Positions 15,137 through 24,884 are shown, counted from the stretch's first letter. The stretch: DNA of 45,830 bases from Clostridium sp. SM-530-WT-3G (GCF_012843905.1 NZ_JABAGC010000026.1:1-45830); one strand, 5' to 3'. A program made the numbers and translations. The notes: a model not told the origin generated them from the sequence alone.

Positions 15137-16438
15137 ATGAAGAAGATAAGGATAGCACTACTGGGATTGGGGAATGTTGGCCGTGGTGTCTGGATGATAT
15201 TAAATTCTAACAAAGAAGAAGTAAGCAAGAGATGTGGATATGAAGTTGAAATAGCTAAAGTCCTTGTAAGAAACAAAAATAAAAAAAGAGCAGTTGAAAT
15301 TCCAGATAATATAATTACTACTGATTTTAATGAAATTCTTAATGATGACAGCATTAAAATAGTTGTTGAGGTTATGGGAGGAATGGAGCCTGCCAGGGAA
15401 TATATGCTTAAGTGTATGGATAAGAAAAAACATATAGTTACTGCAAATAAGATGCTTCTTGCTACAGAAGGAGATGAATTATTTCAAAAAGCAGATGAGA
15501 TGGGAATAATGTTCCAATATGAAGCAAGTGTAGCTGGAGGAATTCCTATAATAAAAGGAATAGATGAAAGTCTTACTGCAAATAAAATTGAAACTTTATA
15601 TGGAATTGTTAATGGAACTACAAATTATATATTGAGTAAGATGGAGACTGAAGGAGCAGCTTTTGATGATGTATTAAAGGAAGCTCAAGAAAAGGGGTAT
15701 GCAGAAGCTGACCCTACTTCTGATATTGAAAGCTATGATGCTCAATATAAGATTGCAATACTTGCATCATTAGCTTTTGGTACTAAAATTGATGTTAATA
15801 ATGTATATAGAGAAGGTATAACTAAAATTGAAGCTGTAGATATGAAATATGCCAGTGATTTTAATATGGCTATAAAGCTTCTTGCTATAGCAAAAGAAGT
15901 TGATGGAAAAGTTCAGCTTAGAGTACATCCAACAATGATTCCTAAAAAGCATCCTTTAGCCAATGTATATGATTCGTATAATGCTGTATTTATTAAAGGA
16001 AATGCAGTAGGAGATTTAATGTTCTATGGAAGAGGAGCAGGAGACCTTCCTACAGGAAGTGCAGTTGTAAGTGATATAATATCTATTGTAAGAAGTAATG
16101 TTAATACAGAAAATGAAAATCCAGTAGTTAAGAATAACTTATGGGAAAAAGAAATAAATGATATAAGCACTATTGAAAGTAAATATTATATTAGAGCTAC
16201 AGTCTTAGATGAGCCTGGAGTGCTTAGCCAGATAACAGCTCTTTTTGGAAAGAATAGTGTAAGCTTACGTTCTGTAATTCAAAAGGGTGATGAAGAAGAT
16301 GGACTTGTTACAATTGTACTTATAACTCATAAGACTTATGAAAAGAAGTTTATGGATGCTATGAAAGAAATAAGGCTGCTTAGAGGAGTAAAAAATATAG
16401 ATAACATAATAAGAATTGAAGATTTTAAAGAAAAATAA
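15137..16438 (+). CDS. hom: Homoserine dehydrogenase
   Basis: The 433-residue enzyme reduces aspartate semialdehyde to homoserine, the branch point to threonine and methionine. The Rossmann motif ALLGLGNVGRGVW is at the N-terminus, followed by EVMGGMEPAREYMLKCMD, VTANKMLLA, the catalytic-domain block EASVAGGIPIIKGIDESL and GIVNGTTNYILSKM, then ADPTSDIESYDAQYK. The last about 80 residues form an ACT domain (YYIRATVLDEPGVLSQITAL) for feedback control, probably by threonine. It starts at ATG 15137 behind AAGGGGGGC. It stands alone; no thrB or thrC follows. No T-box motif is visible in the short leader. Confidence 0.96.
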   Translation: MKKIRIALLGLGNVGRGVWMILNSNKEEVSKRCGYEVEIAKVLVRNKNKKRAVEIPDNIITTDFNEILNDDSIKIVVEVMGGMEPAREYMLKCMDKKKHIVTANKMLLATEGDELFQKADEMGIMFQYEASVAGGIPIIKGIDESLTANKIETLYGIVNGTTNYILSKMETEGAAFDDVLKEAQEKGYAEADPTSDIESYDAQYKIAILASLAFGTKIDVNNVYREGITKIEAVDMKYASDFNMAIKLLAIAKEVDGKVQLRVHPTMIPKKHPLANVYDSYNAVFIKGNAVGDLMFYGRGAGDLPTGSAVVSDIISIVRSNVNTENENPVVKNNLWEKEINDISTIESKYYIRATVLDEPGVLSQITALFGKNSVSLRSVIQKGDEEDGLVTIVLITHKTYEKKFMDAMKEIRLLRGVKNIDNIIRIEDFKEK

Positions 16439-16456
16439 CATGTTTACTAATTATAA

Positions 16457-16491
16457 AAATAGGGTCATACTGAATTTGTATGGCCTATTTA
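16457..16491 (+). terminator. Possible terminator after hom
   Basis: AAATAGG-G-TCATAC (16457-16470) pairs with GTATG-G-CCTATTT (16478-16490). The U-run is short, so read-through to the next gene is likely. Confidence 0.5.
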
Positions 16492-16518
16492 TAGTGTTTA
16501 TGGAAAGAGAGGATTATA

Positions 16519-17313
16519 GTGAAAGTATTAAATATAGCACATAGAGGATATAGTGGAAAGTTTGATGAAAATACAATGATAGCTTTTAAGAAAGCAGTAG
16601 AATATGGAGCAGATGGTATAGAAACAGATATACAGCTTTCAAAGGATGGAGTTCCAGTTATAATGCATGATGAAACATTAGAAAGAACAACTAATGGTTG
16701 CGGTTTCTTGAAGGATTATGCTTTTGAAGAACTTAAGAAGTTTAGGACTAAAAGTGTAGGAAGTGTAGTGATTAGAAAAGAAAAGTGTGAAAAAAATTAT
16801 AATGCTGAGGAAGTTAAATACTTTAAAAATAATTGTGGTGAAGAAATACCATCTTTAAGAGAACTGCTAGAATTTGTAGCTTCATCAGATTTAAAGATTC
16901 TTAATTTAGAATTAAAAAATAGTATCTTAGAATATGAAGGCATGGAAGAAAAAGTTTTAGACATGATAAATGAATTTAAATTAAAAAACAGGGTAATAAT
17001 ATCTTCCTTTAATCATATGAGTCTTGTAAAAATAAGAAAACTAGATAAAGATATAGTTTTAGGGGCATTAACTGATTCAACTTTAGCCAATGTGCCTAAA
17101 TATTTGAATGATATTCAGGTACAATGCTATCATCCATATTTTCCAAGTATATTCAATAAAGAATATAGTACTGAAATAAGGAATGCAGGTATAAAGATAA
17201 ATCCTTATACAGTAAATGCTGAAGAGGATATGAAAAAAGTTATAGAAGCAGGTGTAGACAGCATAATTACTAATGAGGTTGAAATACTTAATAATTGCTA
17301 TAAAATATTGTAG
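16519..17313 (+). CDS. Glycerophosphodiester phosphodiesterase
   Basis: This 264-residue cytoplasmic GDPD-family TIM barrel hydrolyses deacylated phospholipids such as glycerophosphocholine or glycerophosphoglycerol to glycerol 3-phosphate and an alcohol. The catalytic sequence NIAHRGYSGKFDENTM is at the very N-terminus, followed by GADGIETDIQLSKDGVPVIM and HDETLERTTNG, giving the metal-binding E/D/H set. Conserved later strands include LNLELKNS and the C-terminal VDSIITNEVE. The start is GTG 16519 behind AGAGAGGA. Without a signal peptide it must act on imported substrate. It lies immediately upstream of the glycerol genes, which would use its product. Confidence 0.93.
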   Translation: MKVLNIAHRGYSGKFDENTMIAFKKAVEYGADGIETDIQLSKDGVPVIMHDETLERTTNGCGFLKDYAFEELKKFRTKSVGSVVIRKEKCEKNYNAEEVKYFKNNCGEEIPSLRELLEFVASSDLKILNLELKNSILEYEGMEEKVLDMINEFKLKNRVIISSFNHMSLVKIRKLDKDIVLGALTDSTLANVPKYLNDIQVQCYHPYFPSIFNKEYSTEIRNAGIKINPYTVNAEEDMKKVIEAGVDSIITNEVEILNNCYKIL

Positions 17314-17363
17314 AGTAATTGACAATGATTATTATATATGACATAATAGTTTTTGGAAAATGA

Positions 17364-17498
17364 TTACACTTGTTATTAAAATCTATTATTGCATGTGTAT
17401 TAATTGATAATAAAGAAGAAGTTATACAAGTTCTTAAAGCAGGGTATCATGTGTATAAATATCTAAAAAAGAGAATTGGAATATATAAGGGATTTTGA
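17364..17498 (+). pseudogene. glpP: C-terminal relic of a GlpP-like antiterminator gene
   Basis: An open segment of about 44 codons between stops reads KSIIACVLIDNKEEVIQVLK and then AGYHVYKYLKKRIGIYKGF. GlpP proteins end with a similar block (I-AGG-I-dKEdV--ALKAGA-av-TsnkkLW). The remainder, over 130 residues, is missing and the segment has no start or ribosome site. It lies directly upstream of the glpK leader, where clostridia often carry glpP. The identification is by motif memory over a short stretch. Confidence 0.5.
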
Positions 17499-17499
17499 G

Positions 17500-17528
17500 T
17501 TGTTTATCATTAATATGAAAAATATAAT
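17500..17528 (+). promoter_or_regulatory. Probable promoter of the glpK leader
   Basis: TTGTTT (17500-17505) and TATAAT (17523-17528) are spaced 17 bases apart. It would start a leader of about 220 bases that includes the terminator at 17591. Confidence 0.65.
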
Positions 17529-17590
17529 TAAAAGAATGGTAAGATAAAATTATATTTAATGTATTTGTAAATAAATAAGAGAGAATTAGA

Positions 17591-17649
17591 GTCAAGCAGA
17601 AACAATGATAGTTTATATATGCTATCTTGGTTTAGTTTGGCTTTTTTAT
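17591..17649 (+). promoter_or_regulatory. Terminator/antiterminator leader of glpK
   Basis: The leader element begins GAGTCAAGCA (17591-17600), pairs GTCAAGC with GTTTGGC near 17637-17643 and GATAG with CTATC inside, and ends in a T-run (17644-17649) about 110 bases before glpK. The same 5' arm recurs before the next glycerol gene at 19323. In Bacillus, GlpP with glycerol 3-phosphate prevents termination at such glp leaders; that control is inferred here. Confidence 0.7.
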
Positions 17650-17760
17650 ATGAAAATATTTAATATAATATATAATTAGATGTAATTAACGAGTATTTTT
17701 TGTATAGGCAGTTATTTAATATAAAAAATAGTGTGAAATAAATTAAAGGATGTGTTTATT

Positions 17761-19266
17761 ATGAAAAAATATATTATAGCATTAGATCAAGGAACTACCA
17801 GTTCAAGAGCAATAATCTTTGATAAAGATAAGAATATATTAGATATATGTCAAAAAGAATATACCCAATTATATCCTCAGCAAGGATGGGTAGAACATAA
17901 TCCTTTAGAAATATGGTCAAGTCAGTATGGAGTTTTACAGGAAGTAATAGCCAAAACTAATATTACTCCAGAGGAAGTAGCTGCTATAGGTATTACTAAT
18001 CAAAGAGAAACAACTATTATATGGGATAAGAATACTGGTGAACCAGTTTACAATGCAATAGTATGGCAATGTAGAAGAACTGCTCATATTGTAGAAGAAT
18101 TAAAGAAAGATAAAGAATTTTCAGATTATGTAAAAGAAAATACAGGACTTTTATTAGATGCTTATTTTTCAGCAACTAAGATTAAATGGATTTTAGATAA
18201 TGTTGAGGGAGTGCGTGAAAGAGCTGAAAAAGGTGAATTATTATTTGGAACAGTAGATTCATGGCTTGTTTGGAAGCTTACTAATGGAAAGGTTCATGTG
18301 ACTGATTATACTAATGCTTCTAGAACAATGTTATTTAATATTAAGGAATTAAAATGGGATGATAAAATTCTTGAAAAACTTCAAATTCCAAAATTAATGC
18401 TTCCAGAAGTAAAGAATTCTTCGGAAATATATGGATATACTAACCTTGGAGGTACTGGAGGAATAAGGGTACCTATAGCTGGAATTGTTGGAGATCAACA
18501 AGGTGCTTTGTTCGGACAAACATGCTTTGAAGCTGGAAGTATTAAGAATACTTATGGAACTGGATGCTTTTTATTAATGAATACAGGAGATAAATTAATA
18601 AATAGTAAAAATGGATTAGTTACTACCATAGCAATAGGTATAGATAATAAGATTCAATATGCATTAGAAGGTTCAGTATTTGTAGGTGGAGCTATAATTC
18701 AATGGATTAGAGATGAACTTAAACTAGTTAATGATGCAGCTGATACAGATTATTTTGCTAGAAAAGTAGATGATAACGGAGGAGTGTATATAGTACCAGC
18801 ATTTACTGGTCTTGGAGCACCTTACTGGGATATGTATGCTAGAGGAGCTATATTTGGTCTTACTAGAGGTGTAAATAAAAATCATATTATCAGAGCTGCT
18901 CTTGAATCAATTGCTTATCAATCAAGAGATTTAATTGAAGTAATGAAAGAGGATTCAGGTTATGAAATAACTAGCATAAAAGTAGATGGGGGAGCTAGTA
19001 AAAATGAGTTGATGATGCAGTTTCAAGCAGATATTACTGGAATTGAAGTAGTAAGGCCAATTGTTACTGAAACTTCTGCCTTAGGTGCAGCATATTTAGC
19101 AGGACTTGCAGTAGGATTTTGGAAGTCTAAAGAAGAAATTGCTCAAAAATGGGAGATTGGCGAAAAGTATGAACCATCAATAGATGAAGAGAAAAAAGAA
19201 AAGTTTTATAAAGGCTGGAAGAAAGCTGTTGAAAGAACAAAAGGATGGGCAGAAGAGGATGAGTAA
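17761..19266 (+). CDS. glpK: Glycerol kinase
   Basis: The 501-residue enzyme phosphorylates glycerol to glycerol 3-phosphate with ATP. FGGY-family landmarks are all present: [16 protein letters not shown] at the N-terminus, [69 protein letters not shown] and the C-terminal [22 protein letters not shown] 17761 lies ten bases after AAAGGA; a GTG at 17752 is too near the site. Expression is probably controlled by the leader terminator at 17591. The FAD oxidoreductases downstream oxidise its product. Confidence 0.97.
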   Translation: MKKYIIALDQGTTSSRAIIFDKDKNILDICQKEYTQLYPQQGWVEHNPLEIWSSQYGVLQEVIAKTNITPEEVAAIGITNQRETTIIWDKNTGEPVYNAIVWQCRRTAHIVEELKKDKEFSDYVKENTGLLLDAYFSATKIKWILDNVEGVRERAEKGELLFGTVDSWLVWKLTNGKVHVTDYTNASRTMLFNIKELKWDDKILEKLQIPKLMLPEVKNSSEIYGYTNLGGTGGIRVPIAGIVGDQQGALFGQTCFEAGSIKNTYGTGCFLLMNTGDKLINSKNGLVTTIAIGIDNKIQYALEGSVFVGGAIIQWIRDELKLVNDAADTDYFARKVDDNGGVYIVPAFTGLGAPYWDMYARGAIFGLTRGVNKNHIIRAALESIAYQSRDLIEVMKEDSGYEITSIKVDGGASKNELMMQFQADITGIEVVRPIVTETSALGAAYLAGLAVGFWKSKEEIAQKWEIGEKYEPSIDEEKKEKFYKGWKKAVERTKGWAEEDE

Positions 19267-19322
19267 TTGATTTTAAAATAATATATAAATTTAAAATTAA
19301 ATATAAGTGATTAAGAGATTTA

Positions 19323-19386
19323 GAGTCAAGCATATAATTATAGTGTATATATTTTTATACACTTAGTTTGTGCTTGGCTCTTTTTA
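19323..19386 (+). promoter_or_regulatory. Second glp terminator leader
   Basis: GAGTCAAGCA (19323-19332) pairs over ten bases with TGCTTGGCTC (19371-19380), with an inner GTGTATA/TATACAC helix and a T-run from 19381. It shares its 5' arm with the glpK leader and sits 20 bases before the GlpA-like gene, so both units are probably controlled together. Confidence 0.8.
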
Positions 19387-19405
19387 TATTAAAGGGGGAA
19401 ATGAT

Positions 19406-20833
19406 ATGTATGATGTGGTAATAATAGGAGCAGGAGTAATAGGAACTTCCGTATTCAGAGAACTGACTAAATATAACTTAAAAGTAGTTATATTAGAGAA
19501 AGAAAAAGATGTATCTATGGGAACTAGTAAAGCTAACTCAGCTATAGTACATGCTGGTTATGATCCGAAACATGGAACACTTATGGCAAAATATAATGTA
19601 AAAGGTAATGAGATGTTTCAAGATATGTGCAAGGAATTAAGTGTTCCTTTTAAGAAAAATGGTTCTCTTGTAATTGGATTTGATGATGAAGATATGCACA
19701 TAATTAGGAATTTGCATGAAAATGGAAAGAGAAACGGTGTTAAAGGTTTAAGAATTTTAAATAGAGATCAAGTATTAGCAATAGAATCTAATTTAAATAA
19801 AGAAGTATCAGGAGCATTATTTGCACCAACTGGAGGTATAGTAGGACCATTTGAATTTACAATTGCTTTGGCTGAAAATGGTGTACAGAATGGTGGAGAA
19901 ATAAAACTTAATAAGGAAGTAATTAAAATTGAAAAAGATGATAAATTCAAGATAAATTCTAAAGATGGTGAAATTATTGAAAGTAGATTTGTAATAAATG
20001 CAGCTGGTATTTATGCAGATAAGATTCATAATATGATTTGCCAAGAGAATTTTAAGATAAATCCACGAAGTGGTGAATATTTTGTACTAGATAAAAGTCA
20101 GGGAAAAGTAGTAAGTCATACAATATTTCAATGCCCATCTAAAAAAGGTAAAGGAGTTTTAATAACTCCAACAGTACATGGAAATCTTCTTGTGGGTCCA
20201 GATGCTATTGATGTTATGGATAAAGAGGATGTAGGAACTACGGGAGAAGGTTTGGAGGCATTAAGAAAAGCGTCATTAAAAACTACAGATAAGGTTAATT
20301 TTAGAGATACTATTAGAAATTTTGCAGGTCTTAGAGCAGAACCTAGTACAGGTGATTTTATAGTAGAAGAAAATGATAAAATTAAAGGATTTATAGATGT
20401 AGCCGGAATAAAATCACCAGGATTATCTTCAGCGCCAGCTATTGCTATAGAGGTTGTTGAAATTCTTAGGAATGCAGGATGTAAATTAGATAAGAATCCT
20501 AACTTTAATGGAAAAAGAGAGCAAATTAATTTTATGAAATTATCAAGTAGTGAAAAAGGAGAATTAATAAAGAAAAATTCTCAGTATGGAAGAATAATAT
20601 GCAGATGTGAAAGTATAACAGAAGGAGAAATAGTAGATGCAATCCATAGAAGTTTTGGGATACTTTCTATAGATGGAATAAAGAGAAGGTGCAGACCTGG
20701 AATGGGAAGATGTCAAGGTGGCTTCTGTGGGCCAAGAGTTCAAGAAATAATTGCAAGAGAATATAATATTCCTCTTGAGAATGTAGTGCTTGAAAAAAAC
20801 GGATCTTATATATTGGTAGGAAAAACAAAGTAA
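19406..20833 (+). CDS. GlpA-like FAD-dependent glycerol-3-phosphate dehydrogenase
   Basis: The 475-residue protein has an N-terminal FAD Rossmann motif YDVVIIGAGVIGTSVFREL, the DAO-family segments KANSAIVHAGYD and the C-terminal FAD-binding NFAGLRAEPSTGDF. The last about 90 residues form a BFD-like [2Fe-2S] domain, IICRCESITEGEIVDAI followed by GIKRRCRPGMGRCQGGFCGP, with four cysteines. This matches the anaerobic GlpA architecture, oxidising glycerol 3-phosphate to dihydroxyacetone phosphate and passing electrons to partner subunits. ATG 19406 follows AAAGGGGG; a start at 19370 would lie in the terminator. It is the first gene of a three-gene unit behind a glp-type leader. Clostridial relatives are often annotated only as NAD(P)/FAD oxidoreductase. 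Confidence 0.88.
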   Translation: MYDVVIIGAGVIGTSVFRELTKYNLKVVILEKEKDVSMGTSKANSAIVHAGYDPKHGTLMAKYNVKGNEMFQDMCKELSVPFKKNGSLVIGFDDEDMHIIRNLHENGKRNGVKGLRILNRDQVLAIESNLNKEVSGALFAPTGGIVGPFEFTIALAENGVQNGGEIKLNKEVIKIEKDDKFKINSKDGEIIESRFVINAAGIYADKIHNMICQENFKINPRSGEYFVLDKSQGKVVSHTIFQCPSKKGKGVLITPTVHGNLLVGPDAIDVMDKEDVGTTGEGLEALRKASLKTTDKVNFRDTIRNFAGLRAEPSTGDFIVEENDKIKGFIDVAGIKSPGLSSAPAIAIEVVEILRNAGCKLDKNPNFNGKREQINFMKLSSSEKGELIKKNSQYGRIICRCESITEGEIVDAIHRSFGILSIDGIKRRCRPGMGRCQGGFCGPRVQEIIAREYNIPLENVVLEKNGSYILVGKTK

Positions 20834-20951
20834 GAAATAGGATTATATTAAAACATGTCAGTAGAGGGGAGGAAATAGGTTGCAGTTAAGAGTTGAAAGT
20901 TGAGAGTGTATAGCTTAACTTAAAAGTCAGCTTTAACTGATAAAATAAGAT

Positions 20952-22229
20952 ATGGATATGAATAGTTATGAATTAATAGTAGTAGGTGGAGGCCCAGCAG
21001 GGATGGCATCTGCATACACAGCATATGAAAATGGAGTTAAGAAAATATTAATCATAGAAAGAGATAAGGAATTAGGTGGAATACTAAATCAATGTATTCA
21101 TAATGGATTTGGACTTCATACTTTTAAAGAAGAGCTTACAGGCCCAGAATATGCAGATAGATTTATAAAAATGATAAACGATACAAATATTGAAGTTAAA
21201 TTAGACACTATGGTATTAGATATAAAAAAGGATAAAACTGTACATGCTATCAATAGCAATGATGGTTATATGGAATTGAAGGCACAAGCTATAATATTAG
21301 CAATGGGATGTAGGGAAAGAACAAGAGGTGCTATAAATATTCCAGGGGATAGACCAGCAGGGATATTTACAGCTGGAACTGCTCAAAGATATATAAATGT
21401 AGAAGGATATATGCCTGGAAAGAAGGTTCTTATATTGGGTTCTGGTGATATTGGACTTATAATGGCAAGAAGAATGACCTTGGAAGGTGCTGAAGTAAAG
21501 GCTGTAGTTGAATTATGTCCTTATTCTAATGGATTAAACAGAAATATAGTTCAATGTCTTAATGATTATGATATCCCATTATATTTGTCACATACAGTAG
21601 TTGATATTGTAGGTAAAGAAAGAGTAGAAAAGGTGGTTATAGCTAAAGTTGATGAAAATAGACGTCCTATAAAAGGTACAGAAATTGAATTTGATGTTGA
21701 TACATTATTATTATCAGTAGGTCTTATTCCAGAAAATGAGCTTTCATATAGTGCTGGTCTTGAACCAGATAGGAGGACGAATGGAATAAAAGTAAGTGAA
21801 AGTATGGAAACATCATCAGAAGGAATATTTGCATGTGGTAATGTAGTTCATGTGCATGATCTTGTAGATTTTGTTACTGAAGAATCTAAACATTCAGGTA
21901 AATGTGCAGCTAAATATATTAAAGGAAAGCTTAATAGAGAACACTATATAAATATAGTAAATGGAATAAATATAAATTATACTGTGCCTCAAAGATTAAA
22001 TATAGATGCAGTAGATGATAAGTTAACAATATTTATGAGAGTAAATAACATTTATCATGATAAATCATTAGTAGTAAGATGTAATGATGAAATAATAGCT
22101 AAATTTAAGAGACAGCATTTAGCACCATCTGAAATGGAAAAGATAATATTACCAAAAGCCATATTAAGTAAAATTAACGGAGATATTACAATATCGTTAG
22201 AAGAAGAGAATTCTTTCATTTTCAATTAA
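20952..22229 (+). CDS. GlpB-like FAD/NAD(P)-dependent oxidoreductase
   Basis: The 425-residue pyridine-nucleotide-disulphide-family protein has two dinucleotide folds: YELIVVGGGPAGMASAY at the N-terminus and KKVLILGSGDIGLIMARRM near residue 156. ELGGILNQCIHNGFGLHTF follows the first. The block GCRERTRGAINIPGDRPAGI and the C-terminal GIFACGNVVHVHDLVDFV are typical of the partner of GlpA in clostridia. It probably shuttles electrons between the GlpA-like protein and NAD(P). The ribosome site is weak; ATG 20958 is an alternative start. The 118-base gap before it holds GT-rich imperfect repeats but no clear terminator. Confidence 0.88.
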   Translation: MDMNSYELIVVGGGPAGMASAYTAYENGVKKILIIERDKELGGILNQCIHNGFGLHTFKEELTGPEYADRFIKMINDTNIEVKLDTMVLDIKKDKTVHAINSNDGYMELKAQAIILAMGCRERTRGAINIPGDRPAGIFTAGTAQRYINVEGYMPGKKVLILGSGDIGLIMARRMTLEGAEVKAVVELCPYSNGLNRNIVQCLNDYDIPLYLSHTVVDIVGKERVEKVVIAKVDENRRPIKGTEIEFDVDTLLLSVGLIPENELSYSAGLEPDRRTNGIKVSESMETSSEGIFACGNVVHVHDLVDFVTEESKHSGKCAAKYIKGKLNREHYINIVNGININYTVPQRLNIDAVDDKLTIFMRVNNIYHDKSLVVRCNDEIIAKFKRQHLAPSEMEKIILPKAILSKINGDITISLEEENSFIFN

Positions 22230-22271
22230 TTTAAAAATCCTAGTTTAGATATAGAAGTGGAGTTGTTTAGT

Positions 22272-22628
22272 ATGAAAAAAGAATTAATTTGCATATGCTG
22301 CCCCAATGGGTGTCATTTAACAGTAGATATGGATAGTAGTACGGTGTATGGTAATAAGTGCAGAAGAGGTATAGAATATGGTATTAATGAAGTAACATAT
22401 CCAGTAAGAGTAATCACATCAACTGTAAAAGTTATAAATGGATCACTTCCAGTAGTTCCTGTAAAGACAAGAGAGCCTATTCCAAAGAAATTAAATTTTA
22501 AGTGTATGGATGAAATTAATAAAGCTATAGTAAAAGCACCTATTGAGATTGGAGCTGTAATAATAAAGAATGTATTAGATACAGGAGTAGATGTTGTAGC
22601 AACTAAGAATATTGATTTAATAGAATAA
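22272..22628 (+). CDS. DUF1667 Cys-motif protein of the glycerol-3-phosphate oxidase
   Basis: The 118-residue protein opens KKELICICCPNGCHLTVD and continues to GNKCRRGIEYGINEV, a CxCCxxxC...C pattern resembling the iron-sulphur segment of molybdopterin oxidoreductases. DUF1667 proteins regularly accompany GlpA/GlpB-like pairs after glpK and probably supply an Fe-S electron carrier in place of GlpC. ATG 22272 is preferred over GTG 22257 because TGGAG lies at the right distance. It is the last gene of the unit; a terminator follows. Confidence 0.88.
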   Translation: MKKELICICCPNGCHLTVDMDSSTVYGNKCRRGIEYGINEVTYPVRVITSTVKVINGSLPVVPVKTREPIPKKLNFKCMDEINKAIVKAPIEIGAVIIKNVLDTGVDVVATKNIDLIE

Positions 22629-22656
22629 TACAAGGATGGAGATAAATTTATAAAAG

Positions 22657-22700
22657 AGATAACAGGACTAGAAAAATTTGAATGTCTGTTATCTTTTTTA
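22657..22700 (+). terminator. Terminator of the glycerol oxidation operon
   Basis: AGATAACAG (22657-22665) pairs with CTGTTATCT (22686-22694) and a long T-run follows. Confidence 0.88.
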
Positions 22701-22825
22701 TATTTGTGATGTTAATTCATACATGAAATGTATAATAAATAAATTTTGGAATATGTAGGGTTATAATGTGGTATATAAAAACTTTTTATGATATAATAAA
22801 AACCATAAAAGGAGGAGAGATAAGA

Positions 22826-24514
22826 ATGAATGGAAACACAAAAACTAATTTTAATTTTAGAAATAATTCAAGTAAATTTATGAAAGCTTTATTTGGTGTT
22901 TATATCATTGTGGCATTAATTATGTTCTTGGATGGAAGTTTAATACTAGATTTAAGCCTTAATGCATCGTTACTTTGTGTTTTGTTTACTGTTACTTTAG
23001 TAGGATATGGCATAATTACACGTTCTAAAAAGTATATTATATCGGGAGGAGTGGTTGTACTTATATATTTTGCTTTATCAGTTATATATAGTCCTGTTAT
23101 AAAATATAATGCCCATAGAAATTTAATTGGAAATGTTGAAGAAGTGGAATTTTCAAATGAAATAGAATATATAGACTTGAATCAGCTACCAATAATTGAT
23201 AAAGAACTGGCAGGAAAACTTGCAGATAAAAAGCTAGGGGAGATACCTAGTCTTGGAAGTCAGGTTACTATAGGAGAATTACATCTTCAGAGTGTAAACG
23301 GCTCATTATATTATGTAGCACCACTAGAACATTCATCATTTTTAAAATGGCTTACAAATAGAGAAGGTACTTCGGGATATATTAAAGTAAGTGCTACAAA
23401 TCAAAATGATGTTGAGTTGATAACAGAATTAAATGAATCAAAACTTCATATTAAATATCTTGATTCATCATATATGTTGAGTGATTTAAAAAGAGCAGCA
23501 TATTTAAGAGATTTTAGTGCAGGGCATACAGATTTTACATTTGAATTAGATGATGATGGTAGACCATATTGGGTAATTACAAGATATGATAATGCTGTGG
23601 GGATTACAGAAGAAAAAGCTATAGGTGTTCTTATAATGGATGCTCAAAGTGGAGAAGTTCATGTGTACGATATAGGAGATATACCTTCGTGGGTAGATAG
23701 GATTCAACCTAAAAAATTTATAAATAGATATATAAATAAATGGGGAAAATTGATACATGGTGTGTTTAATTTTACAGACAAAGATAAGTTACAAACAACT
23801 GATGGGATGAATATGATTTATAACAATGATACATGCTACTATTATACAGGCATAACTTCTGTTGGTAGTGATGAGTCGCTTGTGGGATTTACATTGACTG
23901 ATACAAGAACAGGTGAAACAAAAATGTATAAAACTGCTGGAGCAACAGAAAGTGCTGGGATGAAATCAGCTGAAGGTAAAGTGCAGCAATACGGATATCA
24001 AGCTACATTCCCATACCTTATAAATATACAAAATGAACCTACTTATTTTATGACACTTAAGGATTCAAATGGACTAGTAAAACAGTATGCAATGGTTAAT
24101 GTAAAGAATTATAATATAGTAGGGGTTGGAGATACCCTTCAAAGTAGTCTTAATAAATATCTTGAAGGATTAACTAATACTAATATGTCACTTGAAGGTG
24201 AAAATAAAGAAGAAATTATAACTGGTGAGGTAGAGAGAATCGGTCTGGTTATTAAAGATGGGACAAGTGTTTATGATATAAAAATCAAGGGAATTGATAA
24301 TGTATTTTCAGTATCAACAGAAACATCAAGAGAAGTGGCATTAACAACAGTAAATGATATAGTTGAAATAAGATATATAAAGATAGGTTCTGGCAGATAT
24401 ATAATAACAAATTCATTTATAAATAAAAGTGCTGGAAATGTAGAAGAGCAGGAAAAAGAACAGGAGGAAAATCATAAAGAGAAACAAAATGAAGAATCTT
24501 CTGAAAATTCTTAA
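22826..24514 (+). CDS. Unrecognised membrane-anchored protein (562 aa)
   Basis: I do not recognise a characterised family with confidence. ATG 22826 follows AAAGGAGGAGAG; an upstream in-frame ATG at 22766 has no site. Three hydrophobic stretches (KALFGVYIIVALIMFLDGSL, LLCVLFTVTLVGYGI, IISGGVVVLIYFALSVIY) anchor the N-terminal about 100 residues. A large soluble part follows with repeated sheet-like segments (YWVITRYDNAVGITEEKA, DAQSGEVHVYDIGDIP, DTRTGETKMYKTAG) that look like two related modules. The last about 30 residues are Glu/Lys-rich and low in complexity. The lack of a cleavable signal and the acidic tail leave topology open. It is a lone gene between terminators. Confidence 0.8.
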   Translation: MNGNTKTNFNFRNNSSKFMKALFGVYIIVALIMFLDGSLILDLSLNASLLCVLFTVTLVGYGIITRSKKYIISGGVVVLIYFALSVIYSPVIKYNAHRNLIGNVEEVEFSNEIEYIDLNQLPIIDKELAGKLADKKLGEIPSLGSQVTIGELHLQSVNGSLYYVAPLEHSSFLKWLTNREGTSGYIKVSATNQNDVELITELNESKLHIKYLDSSYMLSDLKRAAYLRDFSAGHTDFTFELDDDGRPYWVITRYDNAVGITEEKAIGVLIMDAQSGEVHVYDIGDIPSWVDRIQPKKFINRYINKWGKLIHGVFNFTDKDKLQTTDGMNMIYNNDTCYYYTGITSVGSDESLVGFTLTDTRTGETKMYKTAGATESAGMKSAEGKVQQYGYQATFPYLINIQNEPTYFMTLKDSNGLVKQYAMVNVKNYNIVGVGDTLQSSLNKYLEGLTNTNMSLEGENKEEIITGEVERIGLVIKDGTSVYDIKIKGIDNVFSVSTETSREVALTTVNDIVEIRYIKIGSGRYIITNSFINKSAGNVEEQEKEQEENHKEKQNEESSENS

Positions 24515-24675
24515 GAAAATGAAAATAAAGTATTGTAATTGTGTTAAATTAGTGATATACTAAGATTGTTCTTAAGGAACGAAAAAAATATAAAAACAAG
24601 ATTTAATTATATTAAGATTTCTCCTTATGGGAAAGTATTAGTTAACTAAGTCTTTGTATTTGGAGGAATTGTAAA

Positions 24676-24834
24676 ATGGAAGATAAGACTATTGTATGTA
24701 AAGATTGTGGAAAAGAATTCATATTCACAGTAGGAGAACAAGAATTCTACAAAGAAAAAGGATTCGAAAACGATCCAGTTAGATGCCCAGAATGCAGAAA
24801 AGCAAGAAAGGCTCAAAGAAACAACAATAGATAA
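24676..24834 (+). CDS. Small zinc-ribbon protein (52 aa)
   Basis: A short gene with ribosome site TGGAGGAATT encodes a protein opening MEDKTIVCKDCGKEFIF and ending RCPECRKARKAQR plus a polar tail. The two CxxC pairs, about 27 residues apart, form a zinc ribbon of the small probable-zinc-binding type (PF13451-like) common in clostridia. The basic C-terminus suggests nucleic-acid contact, but the role is unknown. A strong terminator follows. Confidence 0.85.
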   Translation: MEDKTIVCKDCGKEFIFTVGEQEFYKEKGFENDPVRCPECRKARKAQRNNNR

Positions 24835-24848
24835 TTTAAATTGTTAGT

Positions 24849-24884
24849 TAAAGCTATAAGAGTTTACTCTTATAGCTTTTATTT
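24849..24884 (+). terminator. Terminator after the zinc-ribbon gene
   Basis: AAGCTATAAGAG pairs with CTCTTATAGCTT around a four-base loop (TTTA), followed by TTATTTTTT. Confidence 0.92.
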
